Notes: a model not told the origin generated them from the sequence alone. DNA of 64,000 bases from Pedobacter xixiisoli (GCF_900215335.1 NZ_OCMT01000001.1:868001-932000); one strand, 5' to 3'. Numbered from the stretch's first letter, positions 37,971 through 47,939 are shown. Numbers and translations: made by a program.

Positions 37971-40900
37971 ATGCACAAGCTAACCTATATGTTTAAACAG
38001 AAGTTCAAACATCAGCTTTACTTAGGCTTTTTTGCTAAAACTTTGCTATTCATCAGCTGCTGCTTATTGCCGCAGTTGATGTTTGGCATTGTTAAGCTAC
38101 CCAAACTAGTTGGCGATAATATGGTGCTGCAACGTAACGTAAACCTGCCAATTTGGGGCACAGCTGCCGTGGGAGAAAATGTAACCGTTACCTTTAACGG
38201 ACAAACACATAGTACGGTAACTCCAGCATCTGGAAAATGGAGAATTACACTTACGCCGCTAACCGCAGGCGGTCCATTTACCATGTCGGTTCAAGGCAGC
38301 AACACTATTACGCTTACCAATGTATTAATTGGTGATGTGTATTTGGCTTCGGGGCAATCTAACATGGAACTCGAGTTTGATTATGGTACCGCATCTAGCT
38401 TTTACGCTGATGAAATTGCGACTTCTTCAAATTCAAATATCCGCCAGTTTAAAGTGAGTAAGAGCGTTATTGCTGCAACAGATGATGTTTCGGCAACACC
38501 CTATGGCTGGCAATCAGCAGCTCCTGCAAACATGAGGCACTTTAGCATGGTAGCTTACTTTTTTGCTAGAGACCTTTATAGCAAATACGGCGTTCCAATT
38601 GGCATTATCAATAGTACTTACGGCGGCACTATTATAGAAGCTTGGATTAGCCACGAAGGACTAATTAATTTTCCAGATTTGTACAACCAATCACCACCTA
38701 GCATAGCTGATACCAATCCTAGTATCTTACATAATGCTATGATTTCGCCGCTTTTAAACTGCAAATTTAAAGGAGTATTGTGGTATCAGGGAGAATCGAA
38801 CGTATCCAACGCATTTGAGTATAGAAACTTGTTTCCAGCACTAATTGAAGATTTTAGAACAAAGTTTAATGAGCCAAACCTGCCATTTTTATACGTTCAG
38901 TTGGCTAATTATTCTGGCGTAACAGAACCACAGCAAACATCGCAAATTGCTGAGTTAAGAGAAGCGCAGGCTTTGGCTCAAACCATCGGTAATACTGCCA
39001 TGGTGGTAAGCCACGAAACGGGTTTAAGTGGGGTAGATATTCATCCCATTTGGAAACTGCCTATAGCCTTGCGACTATCGGCGGCGGCACAAAACCGTAT
39101 TTACGGCGAAACCAATATTGCCTATGTCAGCCCTTCGTATCAGTCTAGTGTTGTTTCTGGAAACAAAATGATTGTCACTTTTAAAAACGTTGGAACGGGA
39201 TTAAATAAAGTAGGTTCGGTGCTTAATCAATTTACCATTGCAGGGGCAGATAAAGTTTACAAAACTGCCACCGCAACCATTATAGGCACCAATACGGTAG
39301 AAGTAAGTGCTGCCACAGTGGCTTCGCCAATGTATGTACGTTACGCATGGGCGGATAATCCTAGAAATGCAAACCTTTACAATTCGTTTTACTTACCAGC
39401 AGAATCTTTTAGAAGCGACCAACCGTCGGAAAGTGTTTCTTATACCGCTATGCCATTTACCAATGGTAATCTTGTAGTTACTAGATATGGTGATGGGAAT
39501 GCTTTACCAGCAACGGATACTACCGTTCCTATATTTCTAGATGAATACAGCAGTGCCGGCGCAAAGCGAAATGTAAACCGACCAATGCCGAATATTGCTG
39601 GCAATTACGGTGCTGGTATTTCTAATTTGATTTCGGGCAGGCACTCATTTGGCGTTGAAGCCTTATTGAGCTTAAGTGAGAATAAGAAATTTCTAGCTTT
39701 TGCGGCTAACAACATGACGGTTGGTTTGCCCGTAAATGCAGTGGGAAGTAAAACCATTGCAGTATTAGCAGCAGATGGTGCATTAAATACAAATACTACA
39801 GCCAATTGGGGCGTTGCTCGTATGGCAACGGTAAGTAATGACCTTTCTCGGGTTTATTACATTTCACAAACGCAGGGTTTAAGTTTTGTGCCTTATCAAT
39901 CTACAGGTGCAAACGTAGTTTTAGCAGCTGGCGAAAATGGCTACAGAAGTGCTGCTATCTACAATGGGCAATTGTATGTGTCTACGGGTACATCGCCAAC
40001 AACCCAAAATTATGCAGAAGTTACCAGACAAGTGAGTACTGTTGGTGCCGGCATGCCTACGGCCAATACACAAACTTTAATGCCATTACCTGGCTTACCA
40101 ACCAATGAGATAGTGAGGCAATTTATTTTTTTGTCGACGACTGGAAACAATAATTACGATCTATTCTACGGCGTTACCGAATCTAATAAATTGATAAAGT
40201 ACAAATTGGTTTCGGGCACTTGGGTGGCCAAAGGAAGTGTAACTGTTGGAAGCGTTGTTTCTTTGACTGGGAAAATGGATGGTGCAAATGCCATTTTGTA
40301 TAGTACCACCTTAAATTCATCCAATTTTGCTTCAACTTTAGTTAAGATTGAAGATCCAGCAGCATCAAATTCCACACTATCTACAAACGTAGTGAATGTA
40401 ATTGCTACAGCAGCAACCAATACTTATTTCAAAGGTGTTGCTTTTGCTCCCGAAAATTCAGACATCAGTACTCTACCCGTAGAACTCAACAATTTTGAAG
40501 GTGCAATGAATATGCAAGGAGTGAAGTTAAACTGGGAAACTTCGCAAGAGAGAAACGCAGCATATTTCGAGGTTTGGCGTGCCGATGATGGTGTGGCTTT
40601 CCGCAACATTGGATCAGTAAAAGCAGCAGGTAATTCGGACATTAAAAAGACTTATTCATTTACAGATTTTAACCCTGCTCAAGGCATAAATTATTACCAG
40701 CTAAAACAAGTGGACTTGGATGGGAAATCTGCGCCGTCTAAAATTGTTGCAGTAAATTCTGGCTTAGTATCAAATATCTTCAAAGTAGCACAAACTTCAG
40801 CAACTAACCTTACGCTTACAATTACCGCTGTTCGCCATTCCCTAACCAATCTAACAATTACAAATATGATGGGTCAGAAGGTGTACGATGGCAAAGTGGT

Positions 40901-41027
40901 GCTGAACAATGGGTTAAATAGCCTTCAAATTACTCCAATTAATTTATTAACAGGAATATATATCCTTCAAGCGGTAGTCGACGGAAAAAACAACAACATC
41001 AAATTTTATTTGAATCAACAATTTTAA
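37971..41027 (+). CDS. T9SS-exported SASA esterase, copy 2
   Basis: Paralogue of the preceding gene, 1018 residues, same domain order: signal (about 1-39 from the first ATG, or from the ATG at 37989), beta-domain IVKLPKLVGDNMVLQRN, nucleophile in ASGQSNMELEF, then LWYQGESNVS, VDIHPIWKLP, a propeller-like region (SFGVEALLSLSENKK) and a T9SS tail (LLTGIYILQAVVDGK). The nucleophile elbow carries ASGQSNM where the other three esterases have CSGQSNM, so the Cys before Ser-Gly is lost in this copy only. Identity with copy 1 looks well above one half, highest in the propeller region. Duplicates may target different acetyl positions. Confidence 0.85.
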   Translation: MHKLTYMFKQKFKHQLYLGFFAKTLLFISCCLLPQLMFGIVKLPKLVGDNMVLQRNVNLPIWGTAAVGENVTVTFNGQTHSTVTPASGKWRITLTPLTAGGPFTMSVQGSNTITLTNVLIGDVYLASGQSNMELEFDYGTASSFYADEIATSSNSNIRQFKVSKSVIAATDDVSATPYGWQSAAPANMRHFSMVAYFFARDLYSKYGVPIGIINSTYGGTIIEAWISHEGLINFPDLYNQSPPSIADTNPSILHNAMISPLLNCKFKGVLWYQGESNVSNAFEYRNLFPALIEDFRTKFNEPNLPFLYVQLANYSGVTEPQQTSQIAELREAQALAQTIGNTAMVVSHETGLSGVDIHPIWKLPIALRLSAAAQNRIYGETNIAYVSPSYQSSVVSGNKMIVTFKNVGTGLNKVGSVLNQFTIAGADKVYKTATATIIGTNTVEVSAATVASPMYVRYAWADNPRNANLYNSFYLPAESFRSDQPSESVSYTAMPFTNGNLVVTRYGDGNALPATDTTVPIFLDEYSSAGAKRNVNRPMPNIAGNYGAGISNLISGRHSFGVEALLSLSENKKFLAFAANNMTVGLPVNAVGSKTIAVLAADGALNTNTTANWGVARMATVSNDLSRVYYISQTQGLSFVPYQSTGANVVLAAGENGYRSAAIYNGQLYVSTGTSPTTQNYAEVTRQVSTVGAGMPTANTQTLMPLPGLPTNEIVRQFIFLSTTGNNNYDLFYGVTESNKLIKYKLVSGTWVAKGSVTVGSVVSLTGKMDGANAILYSTTLNSSNFASTLVKIEDPAASNSTLSTNVVNVIATAATNTYFKGVAFAPENSDISTLPVELNNFEGAMNMQGVKLNWETSQERNAAYFEVWRADDGVAFRNIGSVKAAGNSDIKKTYSFTDFNPAQGINYYQLKQVDLDGKSAPSKIVAVNSGLVSNIFKVAQTSATNLTLTITAVRHSLTNLTITNMMGQKVYDGKVVLNNGLNSLQITPINLLTGIYILQAVVDGKNNNIKFYLNQQF

Positions 41028-41037
41028 AAATCAAATT

Positions 41038-43230
41038 ATGAGAAAACATTTACTAATGAGTGTGAAAACACACTTAAAAACTGTGCTAACGGCCAGCTTT
41101 TTGGTAGTTGGCTTACTGCAGGTTAATGCGCAAACGCTAACCTATGGAACTTTATATTACGGTGATCCGGTGGGAGGTTCATCTAATGCTTCAACAAATG
41201 CGGTTTTAAATATTTTGCCCAATACAAACGGTGATCCTGCAAGTCTATTCGTGAAACCAATAATGAGTCCAACATGTATGGTTGCAGATGGAGACGGTAA
41301 TCTCGCAATTGGTGCAAGTGCTGGCAATAGGATTAGCAGAATCAATAAAAATGCGACCACTACCACTATATTTTTAACAGGAATTGCATATTATAGTTTA
41401 GCAATCGATAAACAAAATGAATATCTTTATTTAGGAGGAGCTAATTCAATACAAAGGGTGATTTGGTCTAACACTGGAGCCAATACATCAATAGGTTATT
41501 ATAACAACATGCCTGCAGGAACTACAACAGGAAGTGCAAGTTTTGGAGCTCCATCTTTAATTAGGTCTATTCCATTTTTGACGAATAATGATCTTGTATT
41601 TTTTAATAACGACGTTACGGCTTCGGCGTTGCCAGTGGGTAATGTAAGAGGAGCTATATTTGATGCTGCTGGAAATCTATTTTACGCAGACGAAACCTAC
41701 GATGTGATACGTAAGATTTTTCTTGAGAAAAAGACGGTGGCTAATACAGCAGTAGTCAACGCAACAACGTTGGAGTTAACAGACGTTAGCAACATTAAAG
41801 TTAACTGTTTAGTGAGTGGAATAAATATTCCAGCCACCACCTACGTAACGGCCATTAATACCGCAACAAACACTGTAACATTAAGCAAACCAGTTACTGG
41901 GGGAAGTATCGATAACACAGCTAGCCTTGCCTTTGTTACTAAAGTAGAACACGTAGCAGGTATTTATAATACACCCTCAACTACACCTGGTGCAACAATT
42001 ACAGGTGCAAGTGTTGCGGGAACAACTGGATTAAATCTCAACGCCACTGCTTATAGTGTAGGTTTAGCTTTCGATACCGATGGAAGTTTATTTTTAGTTG
42101 ACCAAGCTTGGCAGAGGATTTTAAAAATTGCAGCAACTGCTGGTGTGGTAAGTGCAGCGTCTAATATTTCTGAATTCCTTGCTGGGCCGATTAATGTAAC
42201 TACTGCAGCTTCATCTATTGCATTTGATAACGTTGGTAAATTATATATTACTAGACGTTCTTTATATAATGTAGCGAGAACAACTGGAACACCAGGCGAA
42301 ACAGAAACTGTAATTGGTTCAGGTAGTGGCAGACTTATCATTTCTTCAGGTACTGCAGCAGCTGGAAGTGTTACTGTAACCAATATTCCGGCAGCAACAG
42401 TTACCGCCCTAAAAGTAGGGATGACCTTGCGATCGGCACTTAATTTTGTAATCGGTACCAAAGTTGTTGCTAAGCCTACAGCAACAAGTATTACCATTTC
42501 AATTCCAGCCATTACTGGTGCGGGAAGTATTGCAAATACAATTGCTACCGCAGAAGATGATTTTGTTTCTGGTATCGGAGCTTTGAGTGCAGGGTCAATT
42601 GATGGCCCAACAAGCATCGTTTTCGCAAACAACAATGTTTATGTAGCAGAAAGTCCTGGTAACTTTGTACGTGTTCTTACATCGCTAACAACCTTGCCAG
42701 TTGTTATTTCTAAAGAATTCTCAGCTAAACTAAATGGAAGTGCAGTTAATTTAAGTTGGTCTACCTCATCAGAGCAAAACAATAATAAGTTTGTAGTTAA
42801 AAGAAGTACCGATGGTTTAAATTATAAAGAAATCAATACTCAAGCTTCTAAAGGAGATTCTGGCGCTGCTTATGCAACTGTAGATTTTAACCCAATTAAC
42901 GGAACTAATTACTACGAGTTAAGTCAAATAGATAACGATGGTAAATCGAAAGTTTTAGGCGTGCAAGTTGTTAAAGTTGTGTTGAAAGAAAATACATTTA
43001 CAATTTATCCAAATCCTGTACAGCAAGGGGCATCTTTCTCGATAAAAAATGTTGCTGGCGACACTAAAGATGTAGTGGTGAAAGTTTCTGACATTTCTGG
43101 AAAACTCATCCATAATCAAACCTTTAACAGAAACTCATCGGGCGTGTATACCGTACAGTTGCAAGCTGCTAAAGGTATTTACATTGTTAGTATTAATGAT
43201 GGTAACGCTCAAAAAATAACTGTGAAGTAA
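41038..43230 (+). CDS. T9SS-exported beta-propeller protein
   Basis: Extracellular protein of 730 residues with no catalytic motif. Signal about 1-31 (LLQVNAQ). NHL-like propeller blades follow: PTCMVADGDGNLAIGASAGNRISRI, IFDAAGNLFYADETYDVIRKI, GLAFDTDGSLFLVDQAWQRILKI, IAFDNVGKLYITRRSLYNV. Two inserted beta-modules of about 60 residues occur between blades (VNATTLELTDVSNIKV and AAGSVTVTNIPAATVTALKV), similar to each other. The C-terminus has LSWSTSSEQNNNKFVVKRS and a T9SS tail (FTIYPNPVQQG, KGIYIVSIND). It is 10 bases after the second SASA protein, so one transcript. It probably binds glycan or scaffolds at the surface; this is inference. Confidence 0.75.
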   Translation: MRKHLLMSVKTHLKTVLTASFLVVGLLQVNAQTLTYGTLYYGDPVGGSSNASTNAVLNILPNTNGDPASLFVKPIMSPTCMVADGDGNLAIGASAGNRISRINKNATTTTIFLTGIAYYSLAIDKQNEYLYLGGANSIQRVIWSNTGANTSIGYYNNMPAGTTTGSASFGAPSLIRSIPFLTNNDLVFFNNDVTASALPVGNVRGAIFDAAGNLFYADETYDVIRKIFLEKKTVANTAVVNATTLELTDVSNIKVNCLVSGINIPATTYVTAINTATNTVTLSKPVTGGSIDNTASLAFVTKVEHVAGIYNTPSTTPGATITGASVAGTTGLNLNATAYSVGLAFDTDGSLFLVDQAWQRILKIAATAGVVSAASNISEFLAGPINVTTAASSIAFDNVGKLYITRRSLYNVARTTGTPGETETVIGSGSGRLIISSGTAAAGSVTVTNIPAATVTALKVGMTLRSALNFVIGTKVVAKPTATSITISIPAITGAGSIANTIATAEDDFVSGIGALSAGSIDGPTSIVFANNNVYVAESPGNFVRVLTSLTTLPVVISKEFSAKLNGSAVNLSWSTSSEQNNNKFVVKRSTDGLNYKEINTQASKGDSGAAYATVDFNPINGTNYYELSQIDNDGKSKVLGVQVVKVVLKENTFTIYPNPVQQGASFSIKNVAGDTKDVVVKVSDISGKLIHNQTFNRNSSGVYTVQLQAAKGIYIVSINDGNAQKITVK

Positions 43231-43253
43231 TACAAATGTCAATCCAATAAAAA

Positions 43254-43290
43254 CTGCGGTAGAAATACGTCAATGGTAATTCTGCCGCAG
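43254..43290 (+). terminator. Hairpin before the CstA gene
   Basis: CTGCGGTAGAA at 43254-43264 pairs with TTCTGCCGCAG at 43280-43290 (one G-U pair) over a 15-base loop, 24 bases after the propeller stop. There is no T run, so its strength is uncertain. It suggests a break in the transcript before cstA. Confidence 0.45.
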
Positions 43291-43407
43291 ATTATGGATC
43301 GCAATACTTTAACCAATTTCATCGAATGTTTTGCTTCGTGAAACAGTAGCTGTTTAGTGATAAATAGCTTTTAAATGAATAAACCAAAACAAACAGTATA
43401 AACTATA

Positions 43408-45249
43408 ATGGAATTTCTAAACGGCGTAAATGCCCTCACACTCGTATTTGTTTCACTTTTGGTATTTGCCATTGCTTATCGTATTTATGGGATATTTTTA
43501 GCAAATAAAGTATTGAGATTAAATGCCAATAATGTAACTCCAGCAATAGAATTTGCAGACGGTAAAGATTATGTGGCTACTAATAGAAATGTGTTGTTCG
43601 GTCACCATTTTGCGGCAATTGCTGCGGCAGGTCCATTAGTGGGGCCTGTATTGGCTGCACAATTTGGATATTTGCCAGGCACCTTATGGATTTTGATTGG
43701 TTGCGTGCTTGGCGGTGGCGTACATGACATGATTGTGCTTTTTGCATCGGTAAGACACAAAGGTGAAAGTTTGGCCACCATTGCCAGTAAGGAAATTGGC
43801 AAAGGAACTGGAATTATTGCAGGCTTTGCTATTCTCTTCATTCTTATATTAACGCTTGCGGGTTTATCGTTAGCCTGTATCAGTGCCATGCATGAAGCTT
43901 CGTGGTCACTATTTACGGTAATTGCTACCATGCCAATCGCAGTAATTATGGGACTGATTATGCGTTACAAAAAAAATAGCGTCACAATCGCAAGCATTAT
44001 CGGCGGTATTTTACTGATTGCGAGTATTATCGGCGGGCACTCCCTTATGCAGGTGAAGGAAATCAGTGATTTGTTCCATTGGAATATCAAAACAATTTCT
44101 ATTTCAATTACGGTGTATGGATTTCTAGCATCGGTTTTGCCTGTTTGGTTATTGTTGGTGCCTAGAGATTACCTTTCTACTTATTTAAAAATTGGAACCA
44201 TTTTAATGTTGGCTGTAGGCGTAATCTTTGTTCACCCAACTTTGCAGATGCCAGCCATCACCGAATTTATTAATGGTGGCGGGCCAGTAATTGGCGGACC
44301 AGTATTACCCTTTATTTTTATCGTTATTGCTTGTGGCGCCATCTCTGGTTTCCATGCGGTAATTGCAACGGGAACAACGCCGAAAATGTTGAATAACGAG
44401 CGGGAAATTCTTTTTGTAGGCTACGGTGCCATGTTGGTAGAAGGCTTTGTAGCATTAATGGCACTAATTGCAGCTTGTACCCTAGTTCCGGGAGATTATT
44501 TCGCCATCAATACTCCGAGGGAAATGTATGATTCCTTCCTCGCTCAGCACCCCAATTTGCATGCCGTTGATTTGGCACACTTCAGTGAAAAGATAGGCGT
44601 TGACCTTCACGGTAGAACTGGCGGAGCGGTTTCATTAGCTGTGGGTATGGCTCATATTTTTAACAAAATTCCTTTTATGGATGATGTAATGGCATATTGG
44701 TACAATTTTGCCATCATGTTCGAAGCTGTGTTTATCCTTACTGCTATTGATGCTGGTACAAGGGTAGGGCGCTTCTTTCTTCAGGAAATGATAGGCAATG
44801 TTTTTCCAAAGTTTAATGATAAAAACTGGATACCAGGCATCATCATCTGCAGCGCATTATTTACCTTTTCTTGGGGATATTTGGTTTACACTGGAAATGT
44901 CAGTAGCATTTGGCCGCTTTTCGGTATCAGCAACCAATTGTTGGCCGCTTGCGGACTGATTGTCTGCACTACAATGCTAATTAGGTTGAATAGAAGAAAA
45001 TATGCACTCTGCTCTGCAATACCGGGTGTATTTATGGCTATTATTACATTTTGGGCTGGCTATGAGCAAGTTGTAAATATCTATCTGCCCAAGCAACAAT
45101 ACCTGCTTTCATCATTAGCCATATTGGCGATGTTACTCATGTTTATCGTTTTCATTAACACGTTTAAAAGATGGAGCAAGCTGTTAAAAATGGAAGCAAA
45201 GCACATCGATTATTATGGTGATGAGGTGAAGGAACTTGTAGAAAGATAG
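43408..45249 (+). CDS. cstA: CstA family transporter
   Basis: Polytopic inner-membrane protein of 613 residues, about 14-16 hydrophobic segments, of the CstA family (peptide or pyruvate uptake in studied members). Signature stretches: LFGHHFAAIAAAGPLVGPVLAAQFGYLPG, VLGGGVHDMIVLFASVRHKGESLA, ISGFHAVIATGTTPKML, and GNVSSIWPLFGISNQLLAACGL. It is shorter than E. coli CstA (about 700 residues), mainly through the C-terminal part. Placement inside a PUL is unusual, since such loci normally carry a major-facilitator sugar importer or none. It may recover overflow pyruvate or peptides from glycoproteins. A hairpin upstream and 177 bases of spacer suggest its own promoter. Confidence 0.9.
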   Translation: MEFLNGVNALTLVFVSLLVFAIAYRIYGIFLANKVLRLNANNVTPAIEFADGKDYVATNRNVLFGHHFAAIAAAGPLVGPVLAAQFGYLPGTLWILIGCVLGGGVHDMIVLFASVRHKGESLATIASKEIGKGTGIIAGFAILFILILTLAGLSLACISAMHEASWSLFTVIATMPIAVIMGLIMRYKKNSVTIASIIGGILLIASIIGGHSLMQVKEISDLFHWNIKTISISITVYGFLASVLPVWLLLVPRDYLSTYLKIGTILMLAVGVIFVHPTLQMPAITEFINGGGPVIGGPVLPFIFIVIACGAISGFHAVIATGTTPKMLNNEREILFVGYGAMLVEGFVALMALIAACTLVPGDYFAINTPREMYDSFLAQHPNLHAVDLAHFSEKIGVDLHGRTGGAVSLAVGMAHIFNKIPFMDDVMAYWYNFAIMFEAVFILTAIDAGTRVGRFFLQEMIGNVFPKFNDKNWIPGIIICSALFTFSWGYLVYTGNVSSIWPLFGISNQLLAACGLIVCTTMLIRLNRRKYALCSAIPGVFMAIITFWAGYEQVVNIYLPKQQYLLSSLAILAMLLMFIVFINTFKRWSKLLKMEAKHIDYYGDEVKELVER

Positions 45250-45367
45250 AATGAATTAGATATGGTAAACAATTACGCAGTATTGCCCCCATATCTGTCT
45301 ATCAAATAAAAACGCAAGATTTTCCAAAAGCATAACTTAAACTAAAAATTTTGAACTACGCCATTTT

Positions 45368-47320
45368 ATGATTTCCAGAACGAATAAAACTATAGGATTA
45401 TTTTTTTTAATTGTTTTTATCCAATCTTCTGTGTTTGCTGCAATTAGGTTACCTAAGCTAATTAGTAGTGGGATGGTGCTCCAAAGAGACAAACCCATAA
45501 AAATATGGGGCTGGGCAGATGCTGGAGAAAAAGTTGAGGTTCTTTTTAATGGAAAAAAGTTTAATGCAAACACTGGTACTGGCGGAAAATGGCAATTGAC
45601 ACTTCCGGCAATGAAAGCAGGCGGGCCGGAAACAATGGTTGTTAAAGGAAGCAACGTAATAAGGTTGGAAGACATATTGATTGGTGATGTATGGCTTTGT
45701 TCTGGACAATCTAATATGGAACTTACAATGAACACTGCCAGAAAAAAGTACCAAAAGGAAATAGCTGATGCTAATAACAATAAAATTAGGCAATTTGCTG
45801 TAAAGCAACAGTGGAGCTTTCACCAACAAGAAGACCTAGAGCCATCAGCTTGGAAGTCAGTTACTCCCGCAAATGTACTCGAATTTACAGCGGTTGGCTA
45901 TTTTTTTGCTTTAGAAGTTAATGGCAAGTATGGTATTCCCATTGGCTTAATTAATAACGCCGTAGGCGGAACTCCAGCAGAAGCTTGGATGAGCGAAGAT
46001 GGTCTTAGAAGTTTTCCTTATCTTCAGAAACAAGCTTTGTTGTATAAGGATCCAAACGAAGTTGATAAAGTGAAAAAGACGGATGAAGGTAGGAGAAAGG
46101 TGTGGTTTGATCAGGTAAGATCTACGGATAAAGGTTTGGCTACAAATGACAAATGGTACGATCATAAAATCGATTTTTCTTCATGGTCATCTTTTTCAAT
46201 CCCTAATCTTTGGAGTAGTGATATTCTTTCAAATAAAGGTGGTGTGGTCTGGTTCAAAAGAACTATTTTACTTACAAAGGAACAAGCGTTAAAGCCTGCT
46301 TATATAGAATTGGGTAATATCGACGAGCAAGACAGCACCTACATAAATGGCACGTTAGTTGGCACTGGCAGTAACAAATATCAACCCCGAAAATATAACT
46401 TGCCAAAAGGTGTGTTAAAAGAAGGTGATAATATTATTACCGTAAGGGTGATAGACACAGAGCCTCCCGGTGGCTTCATTTTGAACAAATCTTATCAGTT
46501 GGTTTTGGGTGAAGAAATAATTCCGCTCAATGGTCTATGGAAATATAAAATTGGTGCTGAAGTTCCGCCTTTGCGTAATAATACTTTCATCAACTTTTCT
46601 GTTAAACCAACGGTTTGGTATAATGGCAAGATTGCACCAATATTAGATTATCAGTTTAAGGGCGTGCTGTGGTACCAAGGCGAAGCAAATGTGCATAAAG
46701 CGAAAGAATATCACACTTTATTTCCAGCGATGATCAAAAATTGGCGAGAAAAATTTGACCAAGGCGACTTTCCGTTTCTCTTCGTACAGCTGGCAAATTT
46801 AGGAGCTTCAGATTCGTTACCATCAGACGATGCATTGGCAAGACTCCGTGAAGCACAAGCTACCGCTCTTTCCGTTGCCAATACAGGGATGGCTGTTGCA
46901 CACGATATTGGCGAATGGGATGATATCCATCCGATGAATAAAAAGGAGGTAGGAAGGCGTCTGTTCCGTTCCGCGGAACGTGTTGCATATCATGCTGCTG
47001 GAGCCTTTGCTACTGGTCCAGTTTTCAAATCAATGGTGAAGCAAGATCAACAATTCCTTATCTTTTTTGATAATGTAGGCAGTGGCTTAGTTTCAAAAGG
47101 GAAAGAACTTCGCCATTTTGCTATAGCGGGAGAGGATGGCAAGTTTGTTTGGGCCAAAGCAGAAGTTAAAAGTGCTAATTCCGTTAGTGTTGAATTTGGA
47201 AGCGTGAAAAACCCAATTTACGTACGTTATGCGTGGTCACGAAATCCAGAAAGAGCTAACCTATATGACAGCAACCAGCTTCCTGTTGCGGCGTTCCGTA
47301 CAGATAATTTGGAACAATGA
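45368..47320 (+). CDS. SASA-family O-acetylesterase with inserted GH2-like beta-sandwich
   Basis: Secreted esterase of 650 residues, signal about 1-23. Beta-domain AIRLPKLISSGMVLQRDKP, nucleophile in CSGQSNMELTM near 117, LWYQGEANV near 436 and the catalytic DDIHPMNKKEVG near 518. Between the two halves of the SGNH domain, about residues 230-385, is a jelly-roll insert (WSSDILSNKGGVVWFKRTI, YINGTLVGTGSN, LKEGDNIITVRVID) like the sugar-binding domain of GH2 enzymes. This layout is typical of longer 9-O-acetylesterase-annotated proteins and probably shapes the active site for a branched glycan. It is the last gene of the locus; beyond it lies decayed DNA and the second relic copy. Confidence 0.88.
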   Translation: MISRTNKTIGLFFLIVFIQSSVFAAIRLPKLISSGMVLQRDKPIKIWGWADAGEKVEVLFNGKKFNANTGTGGKWQLTLPAMKAGGPETMVVKGSNVIRLEDILIGDVWLCSGQSNMELTMNTARKKYQKEIADANNNKIRQFAVKQQWSFHQQEDLEPSAWKSVTPANVLEFTAVGYFFALEVNGKYGIPIGLINNAVGGTPAEAWMSEDGLRSFPYLQKQALLYKDPNEVDKVKKTDEGRRKVWFDQVRSTDKGLATNDKWYDHKIDFSSWSSFSIPNLWSSDILSNKGGVVWFKRTILLTKEQALKPAYIELGNIDEQDSTYINGTLVGTGSNKYQPRKYNLPKGVLKEGDNIITVRVIDTEPPGGFILNKSYQLVLGEEIIPLNGLWKYKIGAEVPPLRNNTFINFSVKPTVWYNGKIAPILDYQFKGVLWYQGEANVHKAKEYHTLFPAMIKNWREKFDQGDFPFLFVQLANLGASDSLPSDDALARLREAQATALSVANTGMAVAHDIGEWDDIHPMNKKEVGRRLFRSAERVAYHAAGAFATGPVFKSMVKQDQQFLIFFDNVGSGLVSKGKELRHFAIAGEDGKFVWAKAEVKSANSVSVEFGSVKNPIYVRYAWSRNPERANLYDSNQLPVAAFRTDNLEQ

Positions 47321-47711
47321 GGAATTTGATTGCTTTATATCTAAATTCAGATAAGTAGGATTTTTGTATAGTTTGATTTTATTTCCATACGAACGCTGAA
47401 CTTGTAGTCGTATTGGAAAAGGGTCGGGATGTAGAAAAATGTAATATACATAACAACTATATATACCTACTAGAGGTGATTTTGTTTCTGCGTTCCCTAG
47501 TAGAGACTTTTTATATTTTAATTAGACGTGTTTCGCGTCAGGGTAGTTTTACTAATGTCATTAAGCCTTAATTAGAATGTCTTGATTAGACCAGGAAATC
47601 CTCCTAAAAGGTTAAATATAAAGAAGGTTCGAGGTGAAATTGGAAAAGGACAAATTCTAAAGAAGAATTAAAAAAATCCGAAATATTATAATAAGGCTAA
47701 GTAAACCGGCT

Positions 47712-47742
47712 ATAAAAAAAAAGATCGGGATATTTATCCCGA
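47712..47742 (-). terminator. Terminator of relic copy B
   Basis: Perfect 8-bp stem TCGGGATA/TATCCCGA (47725-47742, 2-base loop) followed on the minus strand by a nine-base T tract. It lies 11 bases past the stop of copy B and is the better-preserved counterpart of the hairpin at 7816-7837. Confidence 0.75.
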
Positions 47743-47753
47743 CTTAACGTAAT

Positions 47754-47939
47754 TTATTTTTTCTGATTGCGCTTTTTGCCCTTTGCAATTAGTTTTTGAG
47801 GCTCTAAGTGTCTATGAAACAGAGGTTCATCGAGTTTTGAAATCTTTGTGAAACTCTGTAATAAACGGTTCGCGTTAACTATATCAGGGGGTACTATTTT
47901 TTTAGGGAGACAGAAAATAAAAAAGGTAGCTATTTCCAT
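47754..47939 (-). pseudogene. Relic 3' end of the same unrecognised gene (copy B)
   Basis: A 61-codon frame whose last 47 residues match the tail of copy A at 7847-8095: IVPPDIVNANRLLQSFTK, SKLDEPLFHRHLEPQK, KGKKRNQKK. The first 14 residues (MEIATFFIFCLPKK) have no counterpart and look like junction sequence, so the formal start codon is probably accidental. Orientation is the same as copy A, making the pair direct repeats around the PUL. The function of the parent protein is unknown. Confidence 0.55.

Noticed and set aside
42051..42635. 194-codon minus-strand frame inside the T9SS propeller gene
   Set aside because: Low-complexity Val/Ala/Pro-rich antisense shadow of repeated beta-strand coding; the plus-strand protein is well supported.
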